Positions 9,344-21,300 of a stretch of 64,000 nt of DNA are shown in pieces; positions within the stretch are counted from its first letter, which is position 1, and each line of letters starts with the position of its first letter. This DNA comes from Pleodorina starrii (Eukaryota > Chlorophyta > Chlorophyceae > Chlamydomonadales > Volvocaceae). The position numbers and the translations under genes are program-made. The notes beneath the pieces are model-generated. The model had not been told where the DNA came from, did no database searches, and was given only the letters and a program-made list of their open reading frames with translations. The stretch covers positions 779,001 to 843,000 of the forward strand of contig BRXU01000037.1 of NCBI GenBank assembly GCA_030267565.1, read 5' to 3'.

Positions 9344-12300
9344 CCCACCGGCGCCTCGAGCTCAGCCCCGCGCCACCTCTCGGTGCCAGTCAGCATCGAG
9401 GTGCTGACGGGACCGTACCAAACCGAGAGCATCAAGTCGTACCGCCACGCCACGGAAGGATACCTCTCAGCCCTCACGGAGGAGGCTGAGACAGGAAAGG
9501 ACCTGAGGGCCATGTTGGACAAGGCCCGGCAAGCACCACTACTCCTTCTGTCGGACGCAGATATCCAGCCGATTGGGCGGAAGGAAAACGAGCAGCGCTA
9601 TCTCCAACGCCTTGGCTGCCAGCCGCGCCTGCTAAATGGATGCGCGCGACTCAGTTACAGCCAGCCCAGCAACCACAACCTGGCGCTGCGGGCGCAGTCC
9701 TGGACGATTGGGACCACGGCATCCAGCATCGTACGGGTCCAGACCCTTCCCGCCCCCGGGCGCCACCCTGAGGCCCCGCCTGACGGTGCTTTTGAGGTCC
9801 GGTTCAGCAACCTGCCAGATCGCCGGGGGGTGCTGCCCTCGCAGGCCCAGGCGCTGGCGGCGACACTCACAGCTAACCTGGCAGCGAGCAAGCTGCAGAG
9901 CCGTGCCAGACAGCACGCCAGGGATATACCGGGGGCCGCAGCGCCACTAGCGGCAGCCAAACCAGACGTGTACCTGCTCAGTGCGCGTGGAGACAGCTCG
10001 CACAGCCTGGCCGATAACGGGGAGGAGGCAGTACTGCGCGCCCTCAAATGGCGGACAGGCAACCGCAGCGTCCCGCTTGGTGACAGCCCGAGGTCCGAGC
10101 ACCCAGTGGAGGGGTGGCTGTATGAAAAGCCAGACCCCACGGCGAAGCTCGCCCTGGAGACGCAGTCAGCCCCCGACCTGGCGACGCTGCTGTCGATCAC
10201 ACTCCTGAAAGCTGACCTCCAGCCCACCCAGCCGCTCCGTTTTGTCACAGTTAACCCGGACATGGCGCTCGAAGTAGAGGCAACCGCGAGCTACGCTGCG
10301 CCAAAGGAGGGCCACCAGCAGGTCAACACCTTCCGTTTCATAGGCACCAAAGGGGGCCGGGGCGCTGACAGCAGAATGGCGGCTGTGACCGTCATCTCAG
10401 ACGTGCTGGCGGGCAAACCACTGACGGCTAGCCTCTCACTCACTGAGGACGGACCGAAATGCAAGGCCATCACGCTGGCGTCCTCCTACGCCATAGTGAC
10501 CAGCCCGCCCCGGCAGCCGCTGCACGTCACACAGAAGTCCCCCCCGGCGGACCCGGACTCGCCAAGGATGAAGTTCAGTGACAGTGAGGAGGAGGACCCC
10601 CAGGTCCCACCGCCACGCGTCAACCTCTTGGGGGCGCTCAACGCGGCCGCTGCGGCGGCGGCTCAGGCTGCAGCGGTAACGGCTGCTGCGCCGGCGGCTC
10701 AGGCTGCAGCGGCAGAGGCCGCTGCGGCGGCGGCTCAGACTGCAGCGGTAACGGCCGCTACGCCGGCAGCTCAGGCTGCAGCGGCAGAGGCCGCTGCGGC
10801 GGCGGCTCAGACTGAAGCGGTAAAGGCCGCAACGCCGGCAGCTCAGGCTGCAGCGGCAGAGGCCGCTGCGGCGGCGGCTCAGGCTGCAGCGGCAGAGGCG
10901 GCAGAGGCCGCTGTAGCAGCGACCCAGGCCGCAGCAGCGAAGCCAGGAGGGCAAGAGATGCTGCTGCCCACAGGACGGCAGACGACGCAGGTGCGCCCCA
11001 GGGCCACATGCGGAACAACTGTAGTAAAACCCCATGAAACGCAACACAGACCCACACCAGAACCTTCGCACCCTCGCATGCACAGGGCATCAAACGCAAG
11101 CCTCCGGGCACGAGCACGGAGGACAGCGACGGAAAGGAAACGGGCCGTGACGACATGGACACTACCCACGGCTAATCCCAAAGGTGGGTGGAAACCAGAA
11201 CACAACACGCAGGGTTGTAGGACAGGGCACATGTACACCAATGGCTCATCAGAACCCTCAAGACCTAACCCAGTCAGAGCCGCGCACCCATGCGAGTCAC
11301 GCTCTAAATATGTCTCAACAATACTGCCCCCGCAAAAACCGTTGACGCAGGCGCACAAGAGAGGAGATGGTTCCCGCCCAAAAGGCACCACTGGCGGAGG
11401 GTTAGTAATGCCCCACGGGGTGGGCCCGGAACGTGAGACTGGCTCGCGGCTTCATCAGCAGACAGGGAGAGATACAAGCTGCGGTGACGAAGGGCCGGGA
11501 GTGGCACCCGTTATTTACCCCTGCGGCGGCAGCGTGGTGCATGTCGTGCATTCGTACGGCAAGCGCAGTTGCGGTTGGATAGAACCTGCCGAAACAGGGC
11601 GCACGCGGGTGTACGGCTCCCCCGACGGCTGGTGTGTGGTGCCCTGCGGGGCGAACTCGAGAAGCGAGGACGGATCGCGGTGTGATGGGCAACCGGAATC
11701 GGATACAAGCTGCGGTGACGAAGGGCCGGGAGCGGCACCCGTTAGTTACCCCTGCGGCGGCGGCGTGGCGCATGTCGTGCACTCGTACGGCAAGCGCAGT
11801 TGCGGTTGGATAGAACCTGCCGAAACAGGGCGCACGCGGGTGTACGGCTCCCCCGACGGCTGGTGTGTGGTGCCCTGCGGGGCGAACTCGAGAAGCGAGG
11901 ACGGATCGCGGTGTGAAGGGCAATCGGAATCGGATACAAGCTGCGGTGACGAAGGGCCGGGAGTGGCACCCGTTAGTTACCCCTGCGGCGGCATCGTGGC
12001 GCATGTCGTGCACTCGTACGGCAAGCGCAGTTGCGGTTGGATAGAACCTGCCGAAACAGGGCGCACGCGGGTGTACGGCTCCCCCGACGGCTGGTGTGTG
12101 GTGCCCTGCGGGGCAAACTCGAGAAGCGAGGACGGATCGCGGTGTGATGGGCAACCGGAATCGGATACAAGCTGCGGTGACAAAGGGCCGGGAGTGGCAC
12201 CCGTTATTTACCCCTGCGGCGGCGGCGTGGCGCATGTCGTGCATTCGTACGGCAAGCGCAGTTGCGGTTGGATAGAACCTGCCGAAACAGGGCGCACGCG

Positions 12301-15300
12301 GGTGTACGGCTCCCCCGACGGCTGGTGTGTGGTGCCCTGCGGGGCGAATTCGAGAAGCGAGGACGGATCGCGGTGTGATGGACAATCGGAATCGGATACA
12401 AGCTGCGGTGACGAAGGGCCGGCAGTGGCACCCGTTAGTTACCCCTGCGGCGGCGGCGTGGCGCATGTCGTGCATTCGTACGGCAAGCGCAGTTGCGGTT
12501 GGATAGAACCTGCCGAAACAGGGCGCACGCGGGTGTACGGCTCCCCCGACGGCTGGTGTGTGGTGCCCTGCGGGGCGAACTCGAGAAGCGAGGACGGATC
12601 GCGGTGTGATGGGCAACCGGAATCGGATACAAGCTGCGGTGACGAAGGGCCGGGAGTGGCACCCGTTATTTACCCCTGCGGCGGCGGCGTGGCGCATGTC
12701 GTGCATTCGTACGGCAAGCGCAGTTGCGGTTGGATAGAACCTGCCGAAACAGTGTGCACGCGGGTGTACGGCTCCCCCGGCTGGTGTGTGGTGCCCTGCG
12801 GGGCGAATTCGAGAAGCGAGGACGGATCGCGGTGTGATGGACAATCGGAATCGGATACAAGCTGCGGTGACGAAGGGCCGGCAGTGGCACCCGTTAGTTA
12901 CCCCTGCGGCGGCGGCGTGGCGCATGTCGTGCATTCGTACGGCAAGCGCAGTTGCGGTTGGATAGAACCTGCCGAAACAGGGCGCACGCGGGTGTACGGC
13001 TCCCCCGACGGCTGGTGTGTGGTGCCCTGCGGGGCGAACTCGAGAAGCGAGGACGGATCGCGGTGTGAAGGGCAATCGGAATCGGATACAAGCTGCGGTG
13101 ACAAAGGGCCGGGAGCGGCACCCGTTAGTTACCCCTGCGGCGGCGGCGTGGCACATGTCGTGCACTCGTACGGCAAGCGCAGTTGCGGTTGGATAGAACC
13201 TGCCGAAACAGGGCGCACGCGGGTGTACGGCTCCCCCGACGGCTGGTGTGTGGTGCCCTGCGGGGCGAATTCGAGAAGCGAGGACGGATCGCGGTGTGAT
13301 GGACAATCGGAATCGGATACAAGCTGCGGTGACGAAGGGCCGGGAGTGGCACCCGTTAGTTACCCCTGCGGCGGCAGCGTGGCGCATGTCGTGCACTCGT
13401 ACGGCAAGCGCAGTTGCGGTTGGATAGAACCTGCCGAAACAGGGCGCACGCGGGTGTACGGCTCCCCCGACGGCTGGTGTGTGGTGCCCTGCGGGGCGAA
13501 TTCGAGAAGCGAGGACGGATCGCGGTGTGATGGACAATCGGAATCGGATACAAGCTGCGGTGACGAAGGGCCGGCAGTGGCACCCGTTATTTACCCCTGC
13601 GGCGGCGGCGTGGCGCATGTCGTGCATTCGTACGGCAAGCGCAGTTGCGGTTGGATAGAACCTGCCGAAACAGTGCGCACGCGGGTGTACGGCTCCCCCG
13701 ACGGCTGGTGTGTGGTGCCCTGCGGGGCGAATTCGAGAAGCGAGGACGGATCGCGGTGTGATGGACAATCGGAATCGGATACAAGCTGCGGTGACGAAGG
13801 GCCGGCAGTGGCACCCGTTAGTTACCCCTGCGGCGGCGGCGTGGCGCATGTCGTGCATTCGTACGGCAAGCGCAGTTGCGGTTGGATAGAACCTGCCGAA
13901 ACAGGGCGCACGCGGGTGTACGGCTCCCCCGACGGCTGGTGTGTGGTGCCCTGCGGGGCGAACTCGAGAAGCGAGGACGGATCGCGGTGTGATGGGCAAC
14001 CGGAATCGGATACAAGCTGCGGTGACGAAGGGCCGGGAGTGGCACCCGTTATTTACCCCTGCGGCGGCGGCGTGGCGCATGTCGTGCATTCGTACGGCAA
14101 GCGCAGTTGCGGTTGGATAGAACCTGCCGAAACAGTGTGCACGCGGGTGTACGGCTCCCCCGACGGCTGGTGTGTGGTGCCCTGCGGGGCGAATTCGAGA
14201 AGCGAGGACGGATCGCGGTGTGATGGACAATCGGAATCGGATACAAGCTGCGGTGACGAAGGGCCGGCAGTGGCACCCGTTATTTACCCCTGCGGCGGCG
14301 GCGTGGCGCATGTCGTGCATTCGTACGGCAAGCGCAGTTGCGGTTGGATAGAACCTGCCGAAACAGTGTGCACGCGGGTGTACGGCTCCCCCGACGGCTG
14401 GTGTGTGGTGCCCTGCGGGGCGAATTCGAGAAGCGAGGACGGATCGCGGTGTGATGGACAATCGGAATCGGATACAAGCTGCGGTGACGAAGGGCCGGCA
14501 GTGGCACCCGTTAGTTACCCCTGCGGCGGCGGCGTGGCGCATGTCGTGCATTCGTACGGCAAGCGCAGTTGCGGTTGGATAGAACCTGCCGAAACAGGGC
14601 GCACGCGGGTGTACGGCTCCCCCGACGGCTGGTGTGTGGTGCCCTGCGGGGCGAACTCGAGAAGCGAGGACGGATCGCGGTGTGAAGGGCAATCGGAATC
14701 GGATACAAGCTGCGGTGACGAAGGGCCGGGAGTGGCACCCGTTAGTTACCCCTGCGGCGGCAGCGTGGCGCATGTCGTGCACTCGTACGGCAAGCGCAGT
14801 TGCGGTTGGATAGAACCTGCCGAAACAGGGCGCACGCGGGTGTACGGCTCCCCCGACGGCTGGTGTGTGGTGCCCTGCGGGGCAAACTCGAGAAGCGAGG
14901 ACGGATCGCGGTGTGATGGGCAACCGGAATCGGATACAAGCTGCGGTGACAAAGGGCCGGGAGTGGCACCCGTTATTTACCCCTGCGGCGGCGGCGTGGC
15001 GCATGTCGTGCATTCGTACGGCAAGCGCAGTTGCGGTTGGATAGAACCTGCCGAAACAGGGCGCACGCGGGTGTACGGCTCCCCCGACGGCTGGTGTGTG
15101 GTGCCCTGCGGGGCGAATTCGAGAAGCGAGGACGGATCGCGGTGTGATGGACAATCGGAATCGGATACAAGCTGCGGTGACGAAGGGCCGGCAGTGGCAC
15201 CCGTTAGTTACCCCTGCGGCGGCGGCGTGGCGCATGTCGTGCATTCGTACGGCAAGCGCAGTTGCGGTTGGATAGAACCTGCCGAAACAGGGCGCACGCG

Positions 15301-18300
15301 GGTGTACGGCTCCCCCGACGGCTGGTGTGTGGTGCCCTGCGGGGCGAACTCGAGAAGCGAGGACGGATCGCGGTGTGATGGGCAACCGGAATCGGATACA
15401 AGCTGCGGTGACGAAGGGCCGGGAGTGGCACCCGTTATTTACCCCTGCGGCGGCGGCGTGGCGCATGTCGTGCATTCGTACGGCAAGCGCAGTTGCGGTT
15501 GGATAGAACCTGCCGAAACAGTGTGCACGCGGGTGTACGGCTCCCCCGGCTGGTGTGTGGTGCCCTGCGGGGCGAATTCGAGAAGCGAGGACGGATCGCG
15601 GTGTGATGGACAATCGGAATCGGATACAAGCTGCGGTGACGAAGGGCCGGCAGTGGCACCCGTTAGTTACCCCTGCGGCGGCGGCGTGGCGCATGTCGTG
15701 CATTCGTACGGCAAGCGCAGTTGCGGTTGGATAGAACCTGCCGTAACAGGGCGCACGCGGGTGTACGGCTCCCCCGACGGCTGGTGTGTGGTGCCCTGCG
15801 GGGCGAACTCGAGAAGCGAGGACGGATCGCGGTGTGAAGGGCAATCGGAATCGGATACAAGCTGCGGTGACAAAGGGCCGGGAGCGGCACCCGTTAGTTA
15901 CCCCTGCGGCGGCGGCGTGGCACATGTCGTGCACTCGTACGGCAAGCGCAGTTGCGGTTGGATAGAACCTGCCGAAACAGGGCGCACGCGGGTGTACGGC
16001 TCCCCCGACGGCTGGTGTGTGGTGCCCTGCGGGGCGAATTCGAGAAGCGAGGACGGATCGCGGTGTGATGGACAATCGGAATCGGATACAAGCTGCGGTG
16101 ACGAAGGGCCGGGAGTGGCACCCGTTAGTTACCCCTGCGGCGGCAGCGTGGCGCATGTCGTGCACTCGTACGGCAAGCGCAGTTGCGGTTGGATAGAACC
16201 TGCCGAAACAGGGCGCACGCGGGTGTACGGCTCCCCCGACGGCTGGTGTGTGGTGCCCTGCGGGGCGAATTCGAGAAGCGAGGACGGATCGCGGTGTGAT
16301 GGGCAACCGGAATCGGATACAAGCTGCGGTGACAAAGGGCCGGGAGTGGCACCCGTTATTTACCCCTGCGGCGGCGGCGTGGCGCATGTCGTGCATTCGT
16401 ACGGCAAGCGCAGTTGCGGTTGGATAGAACCTGCCGAAACAGTGCGCACGCGGGTGTACGGCTCCCCCGACGGCTGGTGTGTGGTGCCCTGCGGGGCGAA
16501 TTCGAGAAGCGAGGACGGATCGCGGTGTGATGGACAATCGGAATCGGATACAAGCTGCGGTGACGAAGGGCCGGCAGTGGCACCCGTTAGTTACCCCTGC
16601 GGCGGCGGCGTGGCGCATGTCGTGCATTCGTACGGCAAGCGCAGTTGCGGTTGGATAGAACCTGCCGAAACAGGGCGCACGCGGGTGTACGGCTCCCCCG
16701 ACGGCTGGTGTGTGGTGCCCTGCGGGGCGAACTCGAGAAGCGAGGACGGATCGCGGTGTGATGGGCAACCGGAATCGGATACAAGCTGCGGTGACGAAGG
16801 GCCGGGAGTGGCACCCGTTATTTACCCCTGCGGCGGCGGCGTGGCGCATGTCGTGCATTCGTACGGCAAGCGCAGTTGCGGTTGGATAGAACCTGCCGAA
16901 ACAGTGTGCACGCGGGTGTACGGCTCCCCCGACGGCTGGTGTGTGGTGCCCTGCGGGGCGAATTCGAGAAGCGAGGACGGATCGCGGTGTGATGGACAAT
17001 CGGAATCGGATACAAGCTGCGGTGACGAAGGGCCGGCAGTGGCACCCGTTATTTACCCCTGCGGCGGCGGCGTGGCGCATGTCGTGCATTCGTACGGCAA
17101 GCGCAGTTGCGGTTGGATAGAACCTGCCGAAACAGTGTGCACGCGGGTGTACGGCTCCCCCGACGGCTGGTGTGTGGTGCCCTGCGGGGCGAATTCGAGA
17201 AGCGAGGACGGATCGCGGTGTGATGGACAATCGGAATCGGATACAAGCTGCGGTGACGAAGGGCCGGCAGTGGCACCCGTTAGTTACCCCTGCGGCGGCG
17301 GCGTGGCGCATGTCGTGCATTCGTACGGCAAGCGCAGTTGCGGTTGGATAGAACCTGCCGAAACAGGGCGCACGCGGGTGTACGGCTCCCCCGACGGCTG
17401 GTGTGTGGTGCCCTGCGGGGCGAACTCGAGAAGCGAGGACGGATCGCGGTGTGAAGGGCAATCGGAATCGGATACAAGCTGCGGTGACGAAGGGCCGGGA
17501 GTGGCACCCGTTAGTTACCCCTGCGGCGGCGGCGTGGCGCATGTCGTGCATTCGTACGGCAAGCGCAGTTGCGGTTGGATAAAACCTGCCGAAACAGGTC
17601 GCACGCGGGTACCCACACGGATATTCTTCCCCAACCCATGCACCACCTGGCACGGCGCATTACGAACACTGCAAAACCTCTCGACGGGCACAACACACAT
17701 GGCCACCATCGTGTGGCTAGCCCGCAACACTTGGCTTATGACCGCGACGATCGCCCTGTGGGCGACGGATGCGACCCTTTACCTCGCGGCAGACGTATCC
17801 TACGCAACTGTCGATACCATTGCTGTCGGCTGCGCGCTAGGCTGCGCCTACCTGGCCTACACGTGGGTTGGCAACCTTGCCCGAAGAACATGCACCGTAG
17901 TGAAACGGACATTCACCGTCAAAGGGAGCGTGATTCGAACGCTGTCCGAATGGCGACAGGGCTGGTACTGCATCATCCTCCTTCCGTACACTCTGATCCC
18001 TGGAGCGCTTGCAGTCTCACTCCCCCCACTGACTGAGGCGGTCTGGCTCGTGCTAGGGGCCCTGACACTCTATGGACTGGCATACATTGTTACAGTTCTC
18101 ATAGTTATACCGGCAGGAATAACATCCGTGAAGGCAATCTTGCATGCTGCACTTGTCACCCGCTCTGAAGTCCGAAAGGTACAGAACTCCCCAGGCCCCT
18201 ACGTGCGGGCAGCAACGTCTCTCCTGGCCCTAGCGTCGCTGTGCTGGCTACTTGCTACAGCCGACGCACACGTGCCAATCCTAATCATGGGAATCTCCAT

Positions 18301-21300
18301 CATGACCCCTGGGCTCCAAGCGGTGCCACTCGTGGCGCGCCACACGTGGCACCTACTCACCGCCTGCGCCGCAGTAGGACTCACCACGGCCCACCTCAAC
18401 GCAACGCTCGACCCGTACACCAGCGTACTGACACTTCTCGCCCTGGCCATCTGGAACCACCCCCACCCACGCACCTGCAACCGCGGGCGCGTCAGCGATG
18501 AACCTGCACCACATATACCAAAAAACCCCGGTAAAGCACCTGAGCACAACCCGTGCTGCGCTAATTCCGAATACGCGCCCTGCGCCGGCCAAACCGATAG
18601 ACCCGCAAAGAGAACAAGGACCACCGGGAACCGCGGCAAGGGCCACGCACCAAGGCCACCCGCAGACATCACTTGGCCACCGCCTGGTCCAGCTGCGCCC
18701 GGCGCACCCCTGTACCACGAAAAACAGCAGAGACAGCTATGTATGATACACTCCATAAACAACTTGCTTGGGGGGCCGTACATCGACCCCGAGCACATTC
18801 TCAGTTACTGCCGAGCAATGCAAGCACACATGGCGGCTTGGAGGCTCACCGGGGCGCTTGCCATCTGGAACACGGCACACCGCCCCAACGAAGGTCTGTT
18901 TTCCACAATAGTGGTGAATCACTACCTCCGCCACAGCGTACGGCTGCAAGACCCCGGCGGCATACCCATCGGAGACGCCCACATCGCCAGTGCGAGCTGC
19001 CAACACGCGGGGCAAACCGTTACCCTGACACGAAACATGAACATAAACACGGTTGTGTCACTCTTGCCGGCACACGCCCGAAACTGGGGCTTTATTGTCC
19101 ACCTCAACGGACACGCCGTAGCAGTCAAGAAGCAGGGCGAGTGCTGGTACATTATCGACTCCCTGTACGACAACACACAACTGATCAGCCCCGCAGAGCC
19201 GCTCTGGCCTCGGGGGGAGGGGGCGGTCTACTGCCTCCACCTCCGCCCGAACCATGAAGGGATCGCTACCCATACAGACCTGAGGGACGTCAAACTCCCG
19301 GAGGACTGGGCCCTTCCCCCAGGCGGAACCCAGCAACCGACACAATCGCCCCCGGAAACACACCCCAGAAACCCCCCAGTGGACGGCACCCAGCAAGATG
19401 CACCCACTGACCAGTCACCGCCGAACCAGGAGCCCATGGACACCGACGACCGTGAAAGACGAGCGACGACGGAGCACCCAGCGACTGAACCCATGTGCAT
19501 GGCATTGGACCCCGACGGGCGCGACCCGGACGGGCCTCCAGCACCAAACCCCCTCCATCCAAACCAGCCACCGGAAACCCAGGTTCCCGCAGAGGCGGCA
19601 GAAGGCGCACCAGATCACCGTGCCACCAACGTAGAAGCGGCACGGCGCACGACCGGCGCATATCCCGAAGTGCGACACGCCGCCCCGCGTGTTCAACACG
19701 GCCCGACGGCACGCCGACTCAACCATGCGGTGGAGCGCGCAACAACGGTGATACAGCACGACGCAGCTCCCCACACGGCGACAGCCGCGAGAAAACGTAG
19801 GAAGATTGGGCCAGTACCCCACACGCATACGATCCTATACCACCTGCTACGCAACCAAGGCCTACCCATCCGGCAAACCGGAAGGGAAGCCACAGACGTC
19901 AACCAAAATGCAGGGGCCCAGCCCCTTGACCCGGCGTGCCTGGACGCCACGCCTAGCGCGCCCCAAACACAACCCGCCAGGGACAAGTCAGCCCGCGAAC
20001 GCGCCGCAGAACCACCCCCCGCCGGCAGGCCCCAACCTGCCCATCAGCTCAAAAAGCAGCAACAAAGCATCGGGCGGTACATTCAGCCCAAGACACAGAG
20101 GGCTACAGTGCACAACGCAACCGAAAAGCAGCCGCCGCCGACCGCCGCAGACCCCAACCCCCCGACACCGGGCGCCCCGCAGTCCGGGCACCTTAAAGTC
20201 CTCACGATGAACACACGGGGCCTTCAGGGTCACCGCGAGGGAATCGCACACATGCTAGACGAACATAAGCCAGACGTCATAGTCCTGACCGAGACCAAGC
20301 TTAGCGCGCGCCACCGACGAGGCATTGTCAGTGTCAAACAGGCCCTCCGGCCATACCAGACATACATGAGCAACCGTCCCCACCCGGAACACAACAGGAC
20401 ACGTGAAGCGGGTGTCATTGTTGGGGTGGCGGAACACTTCAGCGGCCAAGGCAGCGCGAATATAGAGCCCGTCCCTCCGAGCCTTGAGGGCTACATCGGA
20501 CACGTTCGCATCAAAACCCCAGGCAGCATCCCCCTACACGTGCTGGGGGTTTACTGCCCGGCGGACCTCTCGATCAGGCAAGCGATATACGAGTACGGAC
20601 AAATCGCCGCCACACAAGCCAGCGCCAAGGGGGAGAACCTCATCATGGCGGGCGACTGGAACGCAACACTCCATCCTAGCGACAGGTCCACGGGCACATG
20701 CTACCCGGCAGACCGGGCGCATCGTAACTTCTCGAGCAGCGCGAACCTAAACCCCGTCGACACCCCGCGGCGCACCTACACCTACACGCAGACACAGCTG
20801 GGCCACGATACTCACCACAGCCGGATAGATGACGTCCTGCTGGCCGCCCACACCGGAGCGGCAGCAGACAAGGAGGGCACGGTGTACGAACAAGTGTACG
20901 AATGCGGAGGAAACTTCGACCATAAACCCCTCTGCACGTTCATCCCGCTGGCGGGTATTCGTCTCCTTCCAGCGCCCGCGGCTCAAGCCGCAGTTGACCA
21001 CGCGGCTAGCTCATGGAGCCGCATACAACTCCCAATCCTTAAAGAGAGTAAAACCCGGGCGCACATGGAGATTGAAGCGACGCTCACTTCTGAAATCGCC
21101 CACCTGCTAAGCGCTCTACACCCGGCGTGTGAAGCCATCGGACACGTCGCTAAACAGCTGGAACGTGCCTCCAGTAAGGAAGAGGCACGAGCACTCCTGG
21201 CTAACGTGCGCAACCACGATACCGTCCGGGCGACGGACGTCACTACCCTCAGCCATGAACTAGGCGACCTGCTCGACCGCTGCCTTGGGATACTGGAATT

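Noticed and set aside
9383..9511. Translation start at 9383
   Set aside because: That codon is GTG; the first in-frame ATG is at 9512, and the frame is open back to the TGA at 9341.
11467..17603. CRISPR-like array
   Set aside because: Units are 231 bp, directly adjacent and without unique spacers, in a eukaryotic coding frame.
11402..17653. A 2,083-codon open frame on the minus strand across the 231-bp repeats
   Set aside because: The repeat unit is a multiple of three, so any stop-free frame of one unit stays open throughout. Only the plus frame is joined to LINE domains on both sides.
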